From the NCBI GenBank assembly GCA_008017255.1, contig SSHD01000090.1, positions 1 through 18,368 of the forward strand: a DNA stretch of 18,368 nucleotides. The letters are read 5' to 3'. The position numbers and the translations under genes were made by a program. The DNA comes from Acinetobacter sp. Its GTDB lineage: Bacteria > Pseudomonadota > Gammaproteobacteria > Pseudomonadales > Moraxellaceae. Of the stretch, positions 6,792 to 13,899 are shown piece by piece. The stretch's first letter is position 1. Every line of letters begins with the position of its first letter. Below the pieces are notes generated by a model. That model did not search any database. It saw only the letters and a list, made by a program, of their open reading frames with translations, and was not told the DNA's origin.

Positions 6792-7067
6792 AATACCAGT
6801 CAGTTAAGGAGTTTATTGAAAACTCCTTAACTTTTTTGAGCATTCTCGACGGGGTCTTACCGTTAAAATCAAATATTTGGAGCTTGTTCTGTTACTTTGG
6901 TTTCGCCCAAAGTAACCAAAAACATTGTCATCCGCAAAACTCGTCAAATACCATCAAAAACTAAATCTATCACAGAAACATTCCTTTCTGAAAGAGTCCT
7001 GCCTCACACAGTTGCGGATGACGCTTCCGCGTAGCCAATATCATTTTGAATTCTCATAAAAAATGCC
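6792..7067. mobile_element. Putative 276-bp non-autonomous insertion or duplication remnant with nested palindromes
   Basis: This segment is bracketed by the two identical 36-bp repeats and appears to interrupt an older purK terminator. It has no transposase frame and no matching inverted ends that I can find. Its internal palindromes (6891-6916; 6927-6937 with 7012-7022; 6973-6990) resemble dispersed palindromic repeat elements of gammaproteobacteria. A 36-bp duplication is too long for ordinary transposon target duplication, so a recombination or replication-slippage event is an equally good explanation. Confidence 0.4.
6802..6837 (+). terminator. Rho-independent terminator after purK
   Basis: AGTTAAGGAGTTT (6802-6814) pairs perfectly over 13 bases with AAACTCCTTAACT (6820-6832) around an ATTGA loop, followed by a run of T. 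It lies inside the inserted segment and about 50 bases after the purK stop, so it likely replaces the broken older terminator. Confidence 0.85.
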
Positions 7068-7103
7068 ATTCATTTTAAACACTTCAAAAGCAATCTTCGG
7101 ATT
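7068..7103 (+). repeat. 36-bp direct repeat, copy 2
   Basis: Identical over 36 bases to 6756-6791. This copy continues into the intact right arm and T-run of a terminator, so it is probably the ancestral right-hand junction of the purK 3' region. Confidence 0.9.
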
Positions 7104-7112
7104 GCTTTTTTT
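7086..7112 (+). terminator. Rho-independent terminator with TTCG loop
   Basis: AAAAGCAATC (7086-7095) pairs over 10 bases with GATTGCTTTT (7100-7109) across a TTCG tetraloop closed by C-G, the extra-stable type, followed by more T. It was presumably the original purK terminator before the sequence at 6792-7067 intervened. Confidence 0.85.
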
Positions 7113-7213
7113 ATCGACAATTTTAAATCCTAAGTTACGATTTCGCCCCTTTGTAACAGCGGTCACATGTTAAGGTAAAACATAAATTCAAATTCAAAAA
7201 CTTTGGTTCTGAC

Positions 7214-8509
7214 ATGAAACATTATTTGGCTTTTTTTCTAGGCTCTGCCTTATTGAGTAGTTTCAATGCGGCGCATGCCGAACTTATTATTCATGCTGGA
7301 TCGGCTTCATCTTCTAGCAACGCAGCTGCGGTAAAACCTAACTACATACCCGATGCAAATTTTCAGCGTTGTCTGGCAAATTTACGCCATCAAGCGGTGA
7401 CCTCTGGTGTTTCCGGCGCAGTCTATGATCGGCATACCCAAGCGTTAAGCCCTGATTATTCGGTGATTGATAAACTCAATTATCAACCTGAATTTTCTAC
7501 GCCTATTTGGGACTACTTGTCTGGTTTGGTCGATAACGAACGGGTGCAGATGGGGCAACAAAAATTACAGCAGCACCAAAACGTGTTAAATCGGGTGGAA
7601 CAGGCCTATGGCGTGCCAGCGGAAACCGTCGTTGCGGTATGGGGCGTAGAAAGTAATTATGGTGATATTTCAGGTAAATATCCGTTATTACAAGCCTTGA
7701 GCACCTTAAGCTGTGAAGGTCGCCGGCAAAGTTATTTCCGTAGTGAATTATTTGCCACACTGCGGATTTTACAACGTGGCGATGTGACGCAAGATCAGTT
7801 GCGCGGTTCGTGGGCCGGTGCATTTGGACATACTCAATTTATGCCTTCGACCTATGAGCGCTTAGCGGTCGATTTTGATGGCGATGGTCGCTGTGATTTG
7901 GTTTCCAGTACCAGCGATGCCTTAGCATCTACCGCTAATTTCTTAAAACGTGCCGGTTGGCAAACAGATATGCCGTGGGGCTTTGAAGTCAAAATTCCAC
8001 AAGCTATGTCGATTTCTGGTGAAAGTCGGCGTAACAAAAAATCGTTAAATCATTGGATAGCACAAGGCTTAACACGTGCCAATGGCAGTGCGCTGATTCA
8101 AGGAAATTTATCAGGCAGTACCCGGGCGGGCTTAATTGCACCTGCGGGTGCAAATGGCCCCATCTTCTTGGTATTTAAAAATTTCGATGCCATTTACAGT
8201 TATAATGCAGCGGAAAGTTATGCGTTGGCAATTGCGCATTTATCCGATCGTTTAAGCGGCGCAACGCCATTTGTCAGCACTTGGCCCACCGACGATGCAG
8301 GTACATCACGTGCCGAACGGCGTGAAATTCAAGCATTTCTAATCAGCCGTGGCTATGATATTGGTGCAGTGGATGGCTTGATTGGCGATAAAAGTCGTCA
8401 GGCAATTCGTCAAGAACAGCACCGTTTGGGGCTGAATACAACAGGACGCGCAGGGCAGAAAATTCTAGCGGCATTCCGCCAAGAACGTGCCAAACAGCTC
8501 ATGCGCTAA
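7214..8509 (+). CDS. Lytic murein transglycosylase (MltB family) with C-terminal peptidoglycan-binding domain
   Basis: This periplasmic enzyme cleaves the MurNAc-GlcNAc bond of peptidoglycan, forming 1,6-anhydro ends. The 431-residue product starts with a signal peptide whose likely cut is after AHA (residue 22); there is no lipobox, so it is probably soluble rather than outer-membrane anchored like MltB itself. The catalytic domain (about residues 45-345) has VAVWGVESNYGD with catalytic Glu146, GSWAGAFGHTQFMPSTY and the FDGDGRCDL and ANFLKRAGW blocks of glycosidase family 103. Residues about 370-430 form a PG_binding_1 domain (REIQAFLISRGYDIGAVDGLIG). The ribosome site before ATG 7214 is weak. 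It ends about 40 bases from a convergent gene. Confidence 0.94.
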   Translation: MKHYLAFFLGSALLSSFNAAHAELIIHAGSASSSSNAAAVKPNYIPDANFQRCLANLRHQAVTSGVSGAVYDRHTQALSPDYSVIDKLNYQPEFSTPIWDYLSGLVDNERVQMGQQKLQQHQNVLNRVEQAYGVPAETVVAVWGVESNYGDISGKYPLLQALSTLSCEGRRQSYFRSELFATLRILQRGDVTQDQLRGSWAGAFGHTQFMPSTYERLAVDFDGDGRCDLVSSTSDALASTANFLKRAGWQTDMPWGFEVKIPQAMSISGESRRNKKSLNHWIAQGLTRANGSALIQGNLSGSTRAGLIAPAGANGPIFLVFKNFDAIYSYNAAESYALAIAHLSDRLSGATPFVSTWPTDDAGTSRAERREIQAFLISRGYDIGAVDGLIGDKSRQAIRQEQHRLGLNTTGRAGQKILAAFRQERAKQLMR

Positions 8510-8529
8510 AGGTCTTATTGGGCGAGCCA

Positions 8530-8556
8530 AGCGCATAGTTGAAACCGTTATGCGCT
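8530..8556. terminator. Inverted repeat between convergent genes
   Basis: AGCGCATA (8530-8537) pairs perfectly with TATGCGCT (8549-8556) over 8 bases with an 11-base loop. It lies just after the transglycosylase gene and overlaps the stop codon of the minus-strand gene. There is no T-run on either side, so termination is only a possibility. Confidence 0.3.
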
Positions 8557-8919
8557 ATCGTCCGAATTAATAGCCTCTAAAATATCAAAAATGACAGCAG
8601 TGACATCTTGGCTTAACTCACGGTCATTAAATATTTCATGGGCGCTAATGGTGACATCGGTATCGCTAGGCAGTTGTTTTTGTTCTTCTTCTATTAAGTG
8701 CTCTATCGGCAACAAAGTCTGTTTAATGCTCAAATGCAGAATATCTGCATAGCCGAGGTTTTCATCTTCCAGCTCTATTTCTTGCTCGTTGAAATAAGGA
8801 TTTAAAATCGCATGCAGATAAGGCGCAATATCTTGAATATTAAACAGTTCAATATCACGAGTCTGTTCAATCGTACTGATATGGTCATTCACTTCAATTA
8901 AGATATGATAATAACTCAT
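8548..8919 (-). CDS. Hypothetical acidic protein, no recognised domain
   Basis: The product is 123 residues long, strongly acidic, and has no signal peptide or membrane segment, so it is probably cytoplasmic. It starts MSYYHILIEVN and contains LEDENLGYADILHLSIKQTLLP and an acidic C-terminus ending NSDDSA. I do not recognise the family. I chose ATG at 8917-8919 because GGAG lies 6 bases upstream; in-frame ATGs at 8931 and 8949 would extend the protein by 4 or 10 residues but lack such a site. The regular codon use and good ribosome site argue that it is real. It follows the matrixin-like gene on the same strand by 91 bp, so the two may share a transcript. Confidence 0.72.
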   Translation of the reverse strand: MSYYHILIEVNDHISTIEQTRDIELFNIQDIAPYLHAILNPYFNEQEIELEDENLGYADILHLSIKQTLLPIEHLIEEEQKQLPSDTDVTISAHEIFNDRELSQDVTAVIFDILEAINSDDSA

Positions 8920-9010
8920 GCCTAGCTCCATTCGACTACCTAGATACATTCATCACAATAACATGAATAAATCCTCAGATGCGACCCGCTTACAATCGTG
9001 CGGCGCAAAT

Positions 9011-9910
9011 CTAACGTGCGCTCAATAAGGCCTTATCCGCTGCGCTTAAACGAAAATTGTTCACATTTTGCTGTTGCAACATCGGATACATTAAGGCGTG
9101 TGGGTCATTGGCATGTTGTAAGCCTAAGGCATGACCCAATTCATGGGCGAGAGTTAAACGTAAATCTGCTTCCGATGCAAATTCATAAACCATAATCTGT
9201 TTGCCGTTAAATAAGCCCTTATGAAATAGATGCGGTTGAAAGCGTTGTTTAAATTGTTGCACTGAATTGTCCAGTTGTTGATCGAGCGAATTGAGCTGAT
9301 CTATTTGCTGATTGAGTTGCACAATTTGTTGATTATATTGGTTAATTTCTTGCTGTAAGGCTTGAATATTGTGCTGTAAAGCGCGTTGCTGTTGCTGAAA
9401 ATAGTCCGCATGCTGCGCCGTGTTGTATTGACGCATTTCTTGATGATAATGCTGAATTTGCTGATCAAGTTGCTGCTGTTTGTGCTGCAAAAATTGTTTG
9501 TTATGCAGCATTTGTTGTTCAATCTGGTCGAGCTGTTGTTTTTTATTCAGCCAAAGTTTTTGGTTGGCTTCTAGTTGGCGGATATGCGCACGGCGTTGTT
9601 CACTTTCAAATTGACGTTCATCGTAAATCAAATGAATGCTAAGTTTGGCATTATCATCGTAGACAAAATAGTCTTGCCCCGTGCCATCTTTCCAAATTTG
9701 CGTGGCTTGTAGGCTAATGCTTTTGACCTGTTCAGGACTGAGCTTAAAACGTGGGTCAACTTCGGCAATGCGATAACGCAGCCGTGTGTCGAAGGGATGC
9801 GTGATGCGATCACTCAGCGCGTTAAATTTGAGTTGCGGATGCTGACGTGTTTGATAACTCGACCAAAGCAAGCACAGCATGAGTGCGAAAAAAATATACA
9901 GCCGTATCAT
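9011..9910 (-). CDS. Matrixin-like zinc metalloprotease with central Gln-rich coiled coil
   Basis: The 299-residue product begins with a hydrophobic segment (about residues 3-17) that is a signal peptide or membrane anchor, so it acts in the periplasm or is tethered facing it. Near the C-terminus is HELGHALGLQH (H256, E257, H260, H266), the extended metzincin zinc site, followed by ALMYPM with Met274 as the Met-turn. Residues about 48-100 (RYRIAEVDPRF, IWKDGTGQDYF, LSIHLIYDERQ) look like the first half of a matrixin fold. Residues about 103-226 are a long glutamine-rich coiled coil inserted between the fold's halves, which is unusual for the family. No ribosome site is evident before ATG 9908-9910, but downstream starts would lose the hydrophobic segment. 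The substrate is unknown. Confidence 0.82.
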   Translation of the reverse strand: MIRLYIFFALMLCLLWSSYQTRQHPQLKFNALSDRITHPFDTRLRYRIAEVDPRFKLSPEQVKSISLQATQIWKDGTGQDYFVYDDNAKLSIHLIYDERQFESEQRRAHIRQLEANQKLWLNKKQQLDQIEQQMLHNKQFLQHKQQQLDQQIQHYHQEMRQYNTAQHADYFQQQQRALQHNIQALQQEINQYNQQIVQLNQQIDQLNSLDQQLDNSVQQFKQRFQPHLFHKGLFNGKQIMVYEFASEADLRLTLAHELGHALGLQHANDPHALMYPMLQQQNVNNFRLSAADKALLSAR

Positions 9911-10093
9911 TGTATTTTATATTCTGCTCAAAAAGCGGAGATAAACTTGCAAGACGATGGTTAGGTCTTCAGGCTAAGTCAATCAAACTATAACAAAAAT
10001 AGCCAAGCGATAGAAAATATATCATCGTGCTGAGCATTCTGCTTTAATCAAGGCCTGAAATGGATACATAGAACAATATAAAGGAATATCATC

Positions 10094-10978
10094 ATGCTAA
10101 AATATTTACTCAAAACGCCTGATCCGAGTTGGACCGCGGCTTCTCCTGCGCCAGCAACTGCGGAAAATTTAAAAATTCAATATTTAGGCACCGCTGGATT
10201 TATTTTATCTGACCAGCATCGCACTTTAGTTTTAGACCCTTTTATTAGCCGACCAAGCCTGTGGCAGACCTTTACCCAGCCTTTAATTAGCCATCCAGCA
10301 TTGGTCAAACACTATATTCCACAAGCCGATGAGGTACTGATTGGACATGCACATTATGATCATATTTTAGATGCACCTGAGGTCTGTAAACAAACGGGAG
10401 CACGATTAATTGGCTCTAAAGCGACACTCATGTATGGACGTTCAGCAGGACTAGCTGAACAGCAAATGCTGGAAACCAAAGGACGAGAAAACATTGCCTG
10501 TGGAACATGGAATGTTGTTGGTTTACCGTCCATTCATGGCAAAGCATTATTCGGACGCGTACCTTTACCAGGCGATATGACCACACCACCGCCTTATCCA
10601 CCCAAATTTCATCAGCTACGGCATGGGCAAGTGTTTAATTGGTGGATTGATACTGGACAGCTCAGCATCGTACACATCGATTCAGCCGATTTTATCGAGC
10701 AGGAATTGCAAGGCAAACAGGCGGATATTGTCTGCCTATGCGCGATTGGTCGTAAATATCGTCCGCATTATGTGAAAGACGTGGTGCGACTACTCAAGCC
10801 GAAATATATTATTCCCTGTCATTGGGATAGCATGATGACACCGATAGATGCCACACCTGAGCTATTGCCTGGGGTGAATATGCCTGAATTTTTGGATGAG
10901 ATTAAAGCCTGTGGTGTGATACCGTTATTTATGCCGATTTTGGGTGAGTTGTATTTCGATCAAAGTAATGAATCTTAA
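10094..10978 (+). CDS. MBL-fold metallo-hydrolase (UlaG/NAPE-PLD-like)
   Basis: The 294-residue product has the metallo-beta-lactamase-fold signature HAHYDH (H85, H87, D89, H90), further likely ligands in SIHGK, IDSADF and PCHWDS, and an early LGTAGFILSDQHRTLVLDPF strand pair in which the substrate-pocket side begins. The overall pattern resembles UlaG and N-acylphosphatidylethanolamine phospholipase D relatives rather than true beta-lactamases. It has no signal peptide, so it is cytoplasmic. The substrate cannot be told. AAGGA at 10081-10085, 8 bases before the ATG, supports the start. It is divergent from the matrixin-like gene and convergent with dnaK, with which it shares the terminator at 10984-11012. 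Confidence 0.88.
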   Translation: MLKYLLKTPDPSWTAASPAPATAENLKIQYLGTAGFILSDQHRTLVLDPFISRPSLWQTFTQPLISHPALVKHYIPQADEVLIGHAHYDHILDAPEVCKQTGARLIGSKATLMYGRSAGLAEQQMLETKGRENIACGTWNVVGLPSIHGKALFGRVPLPGDMTTPPPYPPKFHQLRHGQVFNWWIDTGQLSIVHIDSADFIEQELQGKQADIVCLCAIGRKYRPHYVKDVVRLLKPKYIIPCHWDSMMTPIDATPELLPGVNMPEFLDEIKACGVIPLFMPILGELYFDQSNES

Positions 10979-10983
10979 AACAT

Positions 10984-11012
10984 AAAAAACCGCGCATAAG
11001 CGCGGTTTTTTT
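10984..11012. terminator. Bidirectional rho-independent terminator between the MBL gene and dnaK
   Basis: CCGCGC (10990-10995) pairs with GCGCGG (11000-11005) around ATAA, flanked by six A on the left and seven T on the right. The stem can thus be extended to 12 pairs and works on both strands, ending the plus-strand hydrolase gene and the minus-strand dnaK transcript. Confidence 0.92.
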
Positions 11013-11024
11013 CAATCTGACAAA

Positions 11025-12965
11025 TTATTTTTTGTCATCTTTTACTTCTGTGAACTCTGCATCTACAACGCCATCGTCCGCTTTTTGTTGTTGACCTGCA
11101 TCACCACCGAAAGCATTTGGATCAAAACCTTCTGCGCCGCCAGCAGCTTGCGCTTGTTCATAAGCACGTTGCGTGATTGGCATCAAAATGTTTTGTAAAG
11201 CTTCAGTTTTCGCTTTGATGTCTTCAACGTCATTTTCTTTGGTTGCAGCTTCAAGCTCAGAAACTGCAGTTTCAACAGCAGTTTTTTCGTCAGCAGTTAC
11301 TTGCTCGCCTAGATCTTTCACTGCTTTTTGTGAAGAAGCAACTAAAGCATCCGCTTCGTTACGTGCTTTTGCAAGCTCTTCAAATTTACGGTCTTCTTCA
11401 GCATTCGCTTCAGCATCTTTGATCATTGCTTCGATTTCAGCATCACTCAAACCTGAGTTCGCTTTAATCTGAATCGACTGTTCTTTGCCGGTGCTCTTGT
11501 CTTTGGCAGATACCTTTAAGATACCATCGGCATTGATGTCGAACGATACTTCAATTTGTGGCACACCACGTGGCGCAGGTGGAATGTCACCTAACTGGAA
11601 GTTACCCAACAGTTTGTTTTGCTGCGCCATTTTACGTTCACCTTGGTAAACTGAAATGTCTACAGCAGGCTGGTTGTCCGCAGCAGTTGAGAACACTTGC
11701 GATTTCTTGGCAGGAATCGTGGTGTTTTTCTCGATGATTGCAGTCAACACGCCGCCCATGGTTTCAATACCAAGCGTCAGCGGAGTTACGTCAAGTAGAA
11801 GTACGTCAGTTTTGTCACCTGAAAGTACCGCACCTTGAATCGCAGCACCAATTGCAACTGCTTCGTCAGGGTTCACGTCTTTACGTGGCTCTTTACCGAA
11901 GAATTCTTGAACCTTCTGTTGAACCATTGGCATACGAGACTGACCACCCACCAAGATTACGTCAGAGATGTCAGAAGTCGAAAGACCCGCATCTTTAAGT
12001 GCAATACGGCAAGGCTCAATCGTACGAGCAACTAAATCAGCAACCAAACCTTCAAGTTTTGCACGTGTTACGTTGATCACTAAGTGTTTAGGACCAGTTG
12101 CATCAGCGGTGATATATGGAAGGTTGATTTCAGTTGCATTTGATGAAGAAAGCTCGATTTTTGCTTTTTCAGCAGCTTCTTTCAAACGTTGTAACGCAAG
12201 TGGATCATTTTTCAAGTTCACACTTTGTTCTTTCTTGAACTCTTCAACCAAGAATTCAATTAACGCGTTATCAAAGTCTTCACCACCAAGGAAAGTATCA
12301 CCATTTGTTGATAACACTTCGATTTGTTGGTCGCCATCAAGGTCAGCGATTTCAATGATTGATACGTCGAATGTACCACCACCTAAGTCATACACCGCGA
12401 TTTTACGGTCACCTTCTTTCTTGTCCATACCGAACGCAAGGGCCGCAGCCGTTGGCTCGTTGATGATACGTTTAACATCAAGACCCGCAATTTTACCTGC
12501 ATCTTTAGTGGCTTGACGTTGTGCATCGTTAAAGTAAGCCGGAACGGTAATCACCGCTTCAGTGACGGTTTCACCCAAATAATCTTCGGCAGTTTTTTTC
12601 ATCTTTTTCAAGATTTCAGCCGACACTTGTTGTGGTGCCAATTTTTTATCGTTGACATCTACCCAAGCATCGCCATTGTCTGCCTTGATGATTTTGTACG
12701 GCACAAGACCGATGTCTTTTTGTACCGCTTGATCTTCATAACGACGACCAATCAAACGTTTAATCGCAAATAAAGTGTTTTTTGGATTGGTCACGGCTTG
12801 ACGCTTTGCCGATTGACCCACCAAAATTTCACCATCTTTATAGGCGATAATAGACGGCGTGGTGCGTGCACCTTCCGCATTTTCGATGACTTTAACTTTG
12901 TCACCTTCAAGTACTGCGACACATGAGTTGGTTGTACCTAAATCAATACCAATGATTTTAGCCAT
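11025..12965 (-). CDS. dnaK: Molecular chaperone DnaK (Hsp70)
   Basis: DnaK is the cytoplasmic Hsp70: it binds exposed hydrophobic stretches in proteins in an ATP-driven cycle with DnaJ and GrpE. The 646-residue product has the phosphate-binding [16 protein letters not shown] at the start, [45 protein letters not shown] and VGGQSRMP in the nucleotide-binding domain (to about residue 385), then the linker [13 protein letters not shown], the substrate-binding beta domain, the helical lid and the usual C-terminal [14 protein letters not shown] tail. AGAGGA about 9 bases upstream supports ATG 12963-12965. grpE lies 167 bp upstream, and the gap contains its own heat-shock promoter candidate. dnaJ does not follow; the transcript ends at the bidirectional terminator. 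Confidence 0.99.
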   Translation of the reverse strand: MAKIIGIDLGTTNSCVAVLEGDKVKVIENAEGARTTPSIIAYKDGEILVGQSAKRQAVTNPKNTLFAIKRLIGRRYEDQAVQKDIGLVPYKIIKADNGDAWVDVNDKKLAPQQVSAEILKKMKKTAEDYLGETVTEAVITVPAYFNDAQRQATKDAGKIAGLDVKRIINEPTAAALAFGMDKKEGDRKIAVYDLGGGTFDVSIIEIADLDGDQQIEVLSTNGDTFLGGEDFDNALIEFLVEEFKKEQSVNLKNDPLALQRLKEAAEKAKIELSSSNATEINLPYITADATGPKHLVINVTRAKLEGLVADLVARTIEPCRIALKDAGLSTSDISDVILVGGQSRMPMVQQKVQEFFGKEPRKDVNPDEAVAIGAAIQGAVLSGDKTDVLLLDVTPLTLGIETMGGVLTAIIEKNTTIPAKKSQVFSTAADNQPAVDISVYQGERKMAQQNKLLGNFQLGDIPPAPRGVPQIEVSFDINADGILKVSAKDKSTGKEQSIQIKANSGLSDAEIEAMIKDAEANAEEDRKFEELAKARNEADALVASSQKAVKDLGEQVTADEKTAVETAVSELEAATKENDVEDIKAKTEALQNILMPITQRAYEQAQAAGGAEGFDPNAFGGDAGQQQKADDGVVDAEFTEVKDDKK

Positions 12966-13061
12966 TTGGAGTGTTCCTCTAAAATTCTTTGAATCCCCTC
13001 ATTGCCCAAATTTAAAGGCATGAGAAGCGTGCTTCGTAAAAGGAGATTTGCTTGTTATTCG

Positions 13062-13089
13062 ATATGAGAGTCAATCGAGATTTTTCAAG
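13062..13089 (-). promoter_or_regulatory. Candidate sigma32 (heat-shock) promoter of dnaK
   Basis: Read on the minus strand, a perfect CTTGAA -35 (13084-13089) is followed after 14 bases by TCTCATAT (13062-13069), which matches the heat-shock -10 consensus CCCCATnT at five of seven defined positions. Transcription would start near 13055, some 90 bases before dnaK. Its -35 overlaps one arm of the hairpin at 13086-13118. Confidence 0.55.
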
Positions 13090-13118
13090 TTCTGTGCGAT
13101 AAAAAATCGCAAAACTTG
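13086..13118 (-). terminator. Hairpin between grpE and dnaK (partial terminator or processing site)
   Basis: CAAGTT (13086-13091) pairs with AACTTG (13113-13118), and GCGAT (13096-13100) with ATCGC (13106-13110), giving an interrupted stem with an A-rich loop. In the direction of transcription it follows the grpE stop by about 15 bases but lacks a good U-run. It may reduce read-through or set mRNA stability so that GrpE and DnaK levels differ. Confidence 0.4.
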
Positions 13119-13132
13119 CCGATTTCTTTGCC

Positions 13133-13669
13133 TTATTGACCGACTAAAACCATCGCAGGGCGCAATAAGCGACCAGACAAGGTATAGCCTTTTTGCAGCA
13201 CGGTACCAATTTCACCAGCTTTAGCATCTGGTGCAAGACCTACCGCTTGGTGTAAATCGGCATTAAAACCATTGCTCATGTCGACTTCAACAACAGAAAA
13301 TTTTTCTAAAGTGCTCAGTAGTGATTTTAAGGTCAGTTGCACGCCTTCAACTAAAGCAGACTGTTCATCACCCGCCGCTTGAATGGCTCGCTCTAAATTA
13401 TCTACCGAGTCGAGTAATTGTTTAGCAAATTTTTCCAACACAATTTCTTTATGCTTTTCAGCATCACGTTGAATACGCTCAACACTTTTTTGTGCTTCAT
13501 ACACTGCATTGGCCGTACGGGCTTTTTCCAGTTTTAGGCTGTCTTCAAGTGTGGCAATTTGCGCTTGTAAATCTTCAACGCTAAGCTCGGTTGTTTGCTC
13601 TACAGTTTCGGTTTGCGTGTTTGCAGCTGCTTGCTCATTTTGCATGTCTTGAGCTTGTTCATTCGCCAT
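13133..13669 (-). CDS. grpE: Nucleotide exchange factor GrpE
   Basis: GrpE releases ADP from DnaK and acts as the thermosensor of that chaperone cycle. The 178-residue product has an acidic, Gln/Glu-rich N-terminal tail, a long helix (about residues 33-85) with [23 protein letters not shown], then [16 protein letters not shown], and the C-terminal beta wing with [42 protein letters not shown], all diagnostic. I chose ATG 13667-13669 because GGAG lies 7 bases upstream. The frame stays open for another 27 codons (to 13750), but that stretch has no good ribosome site, is rich in basic residues unlike GrpE tails, and falls in the leader of the heat-shock promoter at 13778-13803. Confidence 0.97.
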   Translation of the reverse strand: MANEQAQDMQNEQAAANTQTETVEQTTELSVEDLQAQIATLEDSLKLEKARTANAVYEAQKSVERIQRDAEKHKEIVLEKFAKQLLDSVDNLERAIQAAGDEQSALVEGVQLTLKSLLSTLEKFSVVEVDMSNGFNADLHQAVGLAPDAKAGEIGTVLQKGYTLSGRLLRPAMVLVGQ

Positions 13670-13777
13670 TGATGCTCTCCGTTTAAAAATATTCTTTAAC
13701 ATGTACAGTCCTTTTTCAACCTTATAGTTTGGACAAACCCGAACTGCCACGTATTGGTCTTGCTAGATAGCCATGAA

Positions 13778-13803
13778 ATATGGGCAATACCACAAAATTC
13801 AAG
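13778..13803 (-). promoter_or_regulatory. Candidate sigma32 (heat-shock) promoter of grpE
   Basis: On the minus strand, CTTGAA (13798-13803) is followed after 12 bases by GCCCATAT (13778-13785), matching the heat-shock -10 consensus at all but its first position. Transcription would begin near 13770, about 100 bases before grpE. A second CTTGAA lies 9 bases further upstream but has no matching -10. Confidence 0.6.
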
Positions 13804-13899
13804 CGTTCAAGTGCATTTTTAATTTTTTAGGATGGCAAACAGCTGCTTCAAGCGAGTGGATGTCAAAGCTTACATCGACTTGTTGCCGCTGCTTAAGTA

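Larger units (their letters stand above)
6756..7213. other. Long non-coding region between purK and the lytic transglycosylase gene
   Basis: This 458-bp stretch has no convincing gene. It holds, in order, repeat copy 1, a strong terminator, a GTTACTTTGG/CCAAAGTAAC hairpin (6891-6916), an 11-bp long-range inverted repeat GTCATCCGCAA (6927-6937) with TTGCGGATGAC (7012-7022) enclosing a CAGAAA/TTTCTG stem (6973-6990), repeat copy 2 with a complete terminator, and about 100 bp of leader before the next gene. No clear promoter for the downstream gene is visible, although one should lie in 7113-7200. Confidence 0.7.

Noticed and set aside
9240..9560. Repetitive TTGTTG/CTGTTG tract as a microsatellite or CRISPR-like array
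   Set aside because: The repetition is irregular and follows Gln codons of the coiled coil in the minus-strand protease gene. There are no regular repeats and spacers.
11968..12516. Plus-strand open frame of 182 codons inside dnaK
   Set aside because: It is antisense to the highly conserved DnaK nucleotide-binding domain. Its Ser-rich, low-complexity product is typical of shadow frames.
13670..13750. N-terminal extension of GrpE by 27 residues
   Set aside because: The upstream start has no good ribosome site, while GGAG is well placed before ATG 13669. The extra residues are not like GrpE tails.
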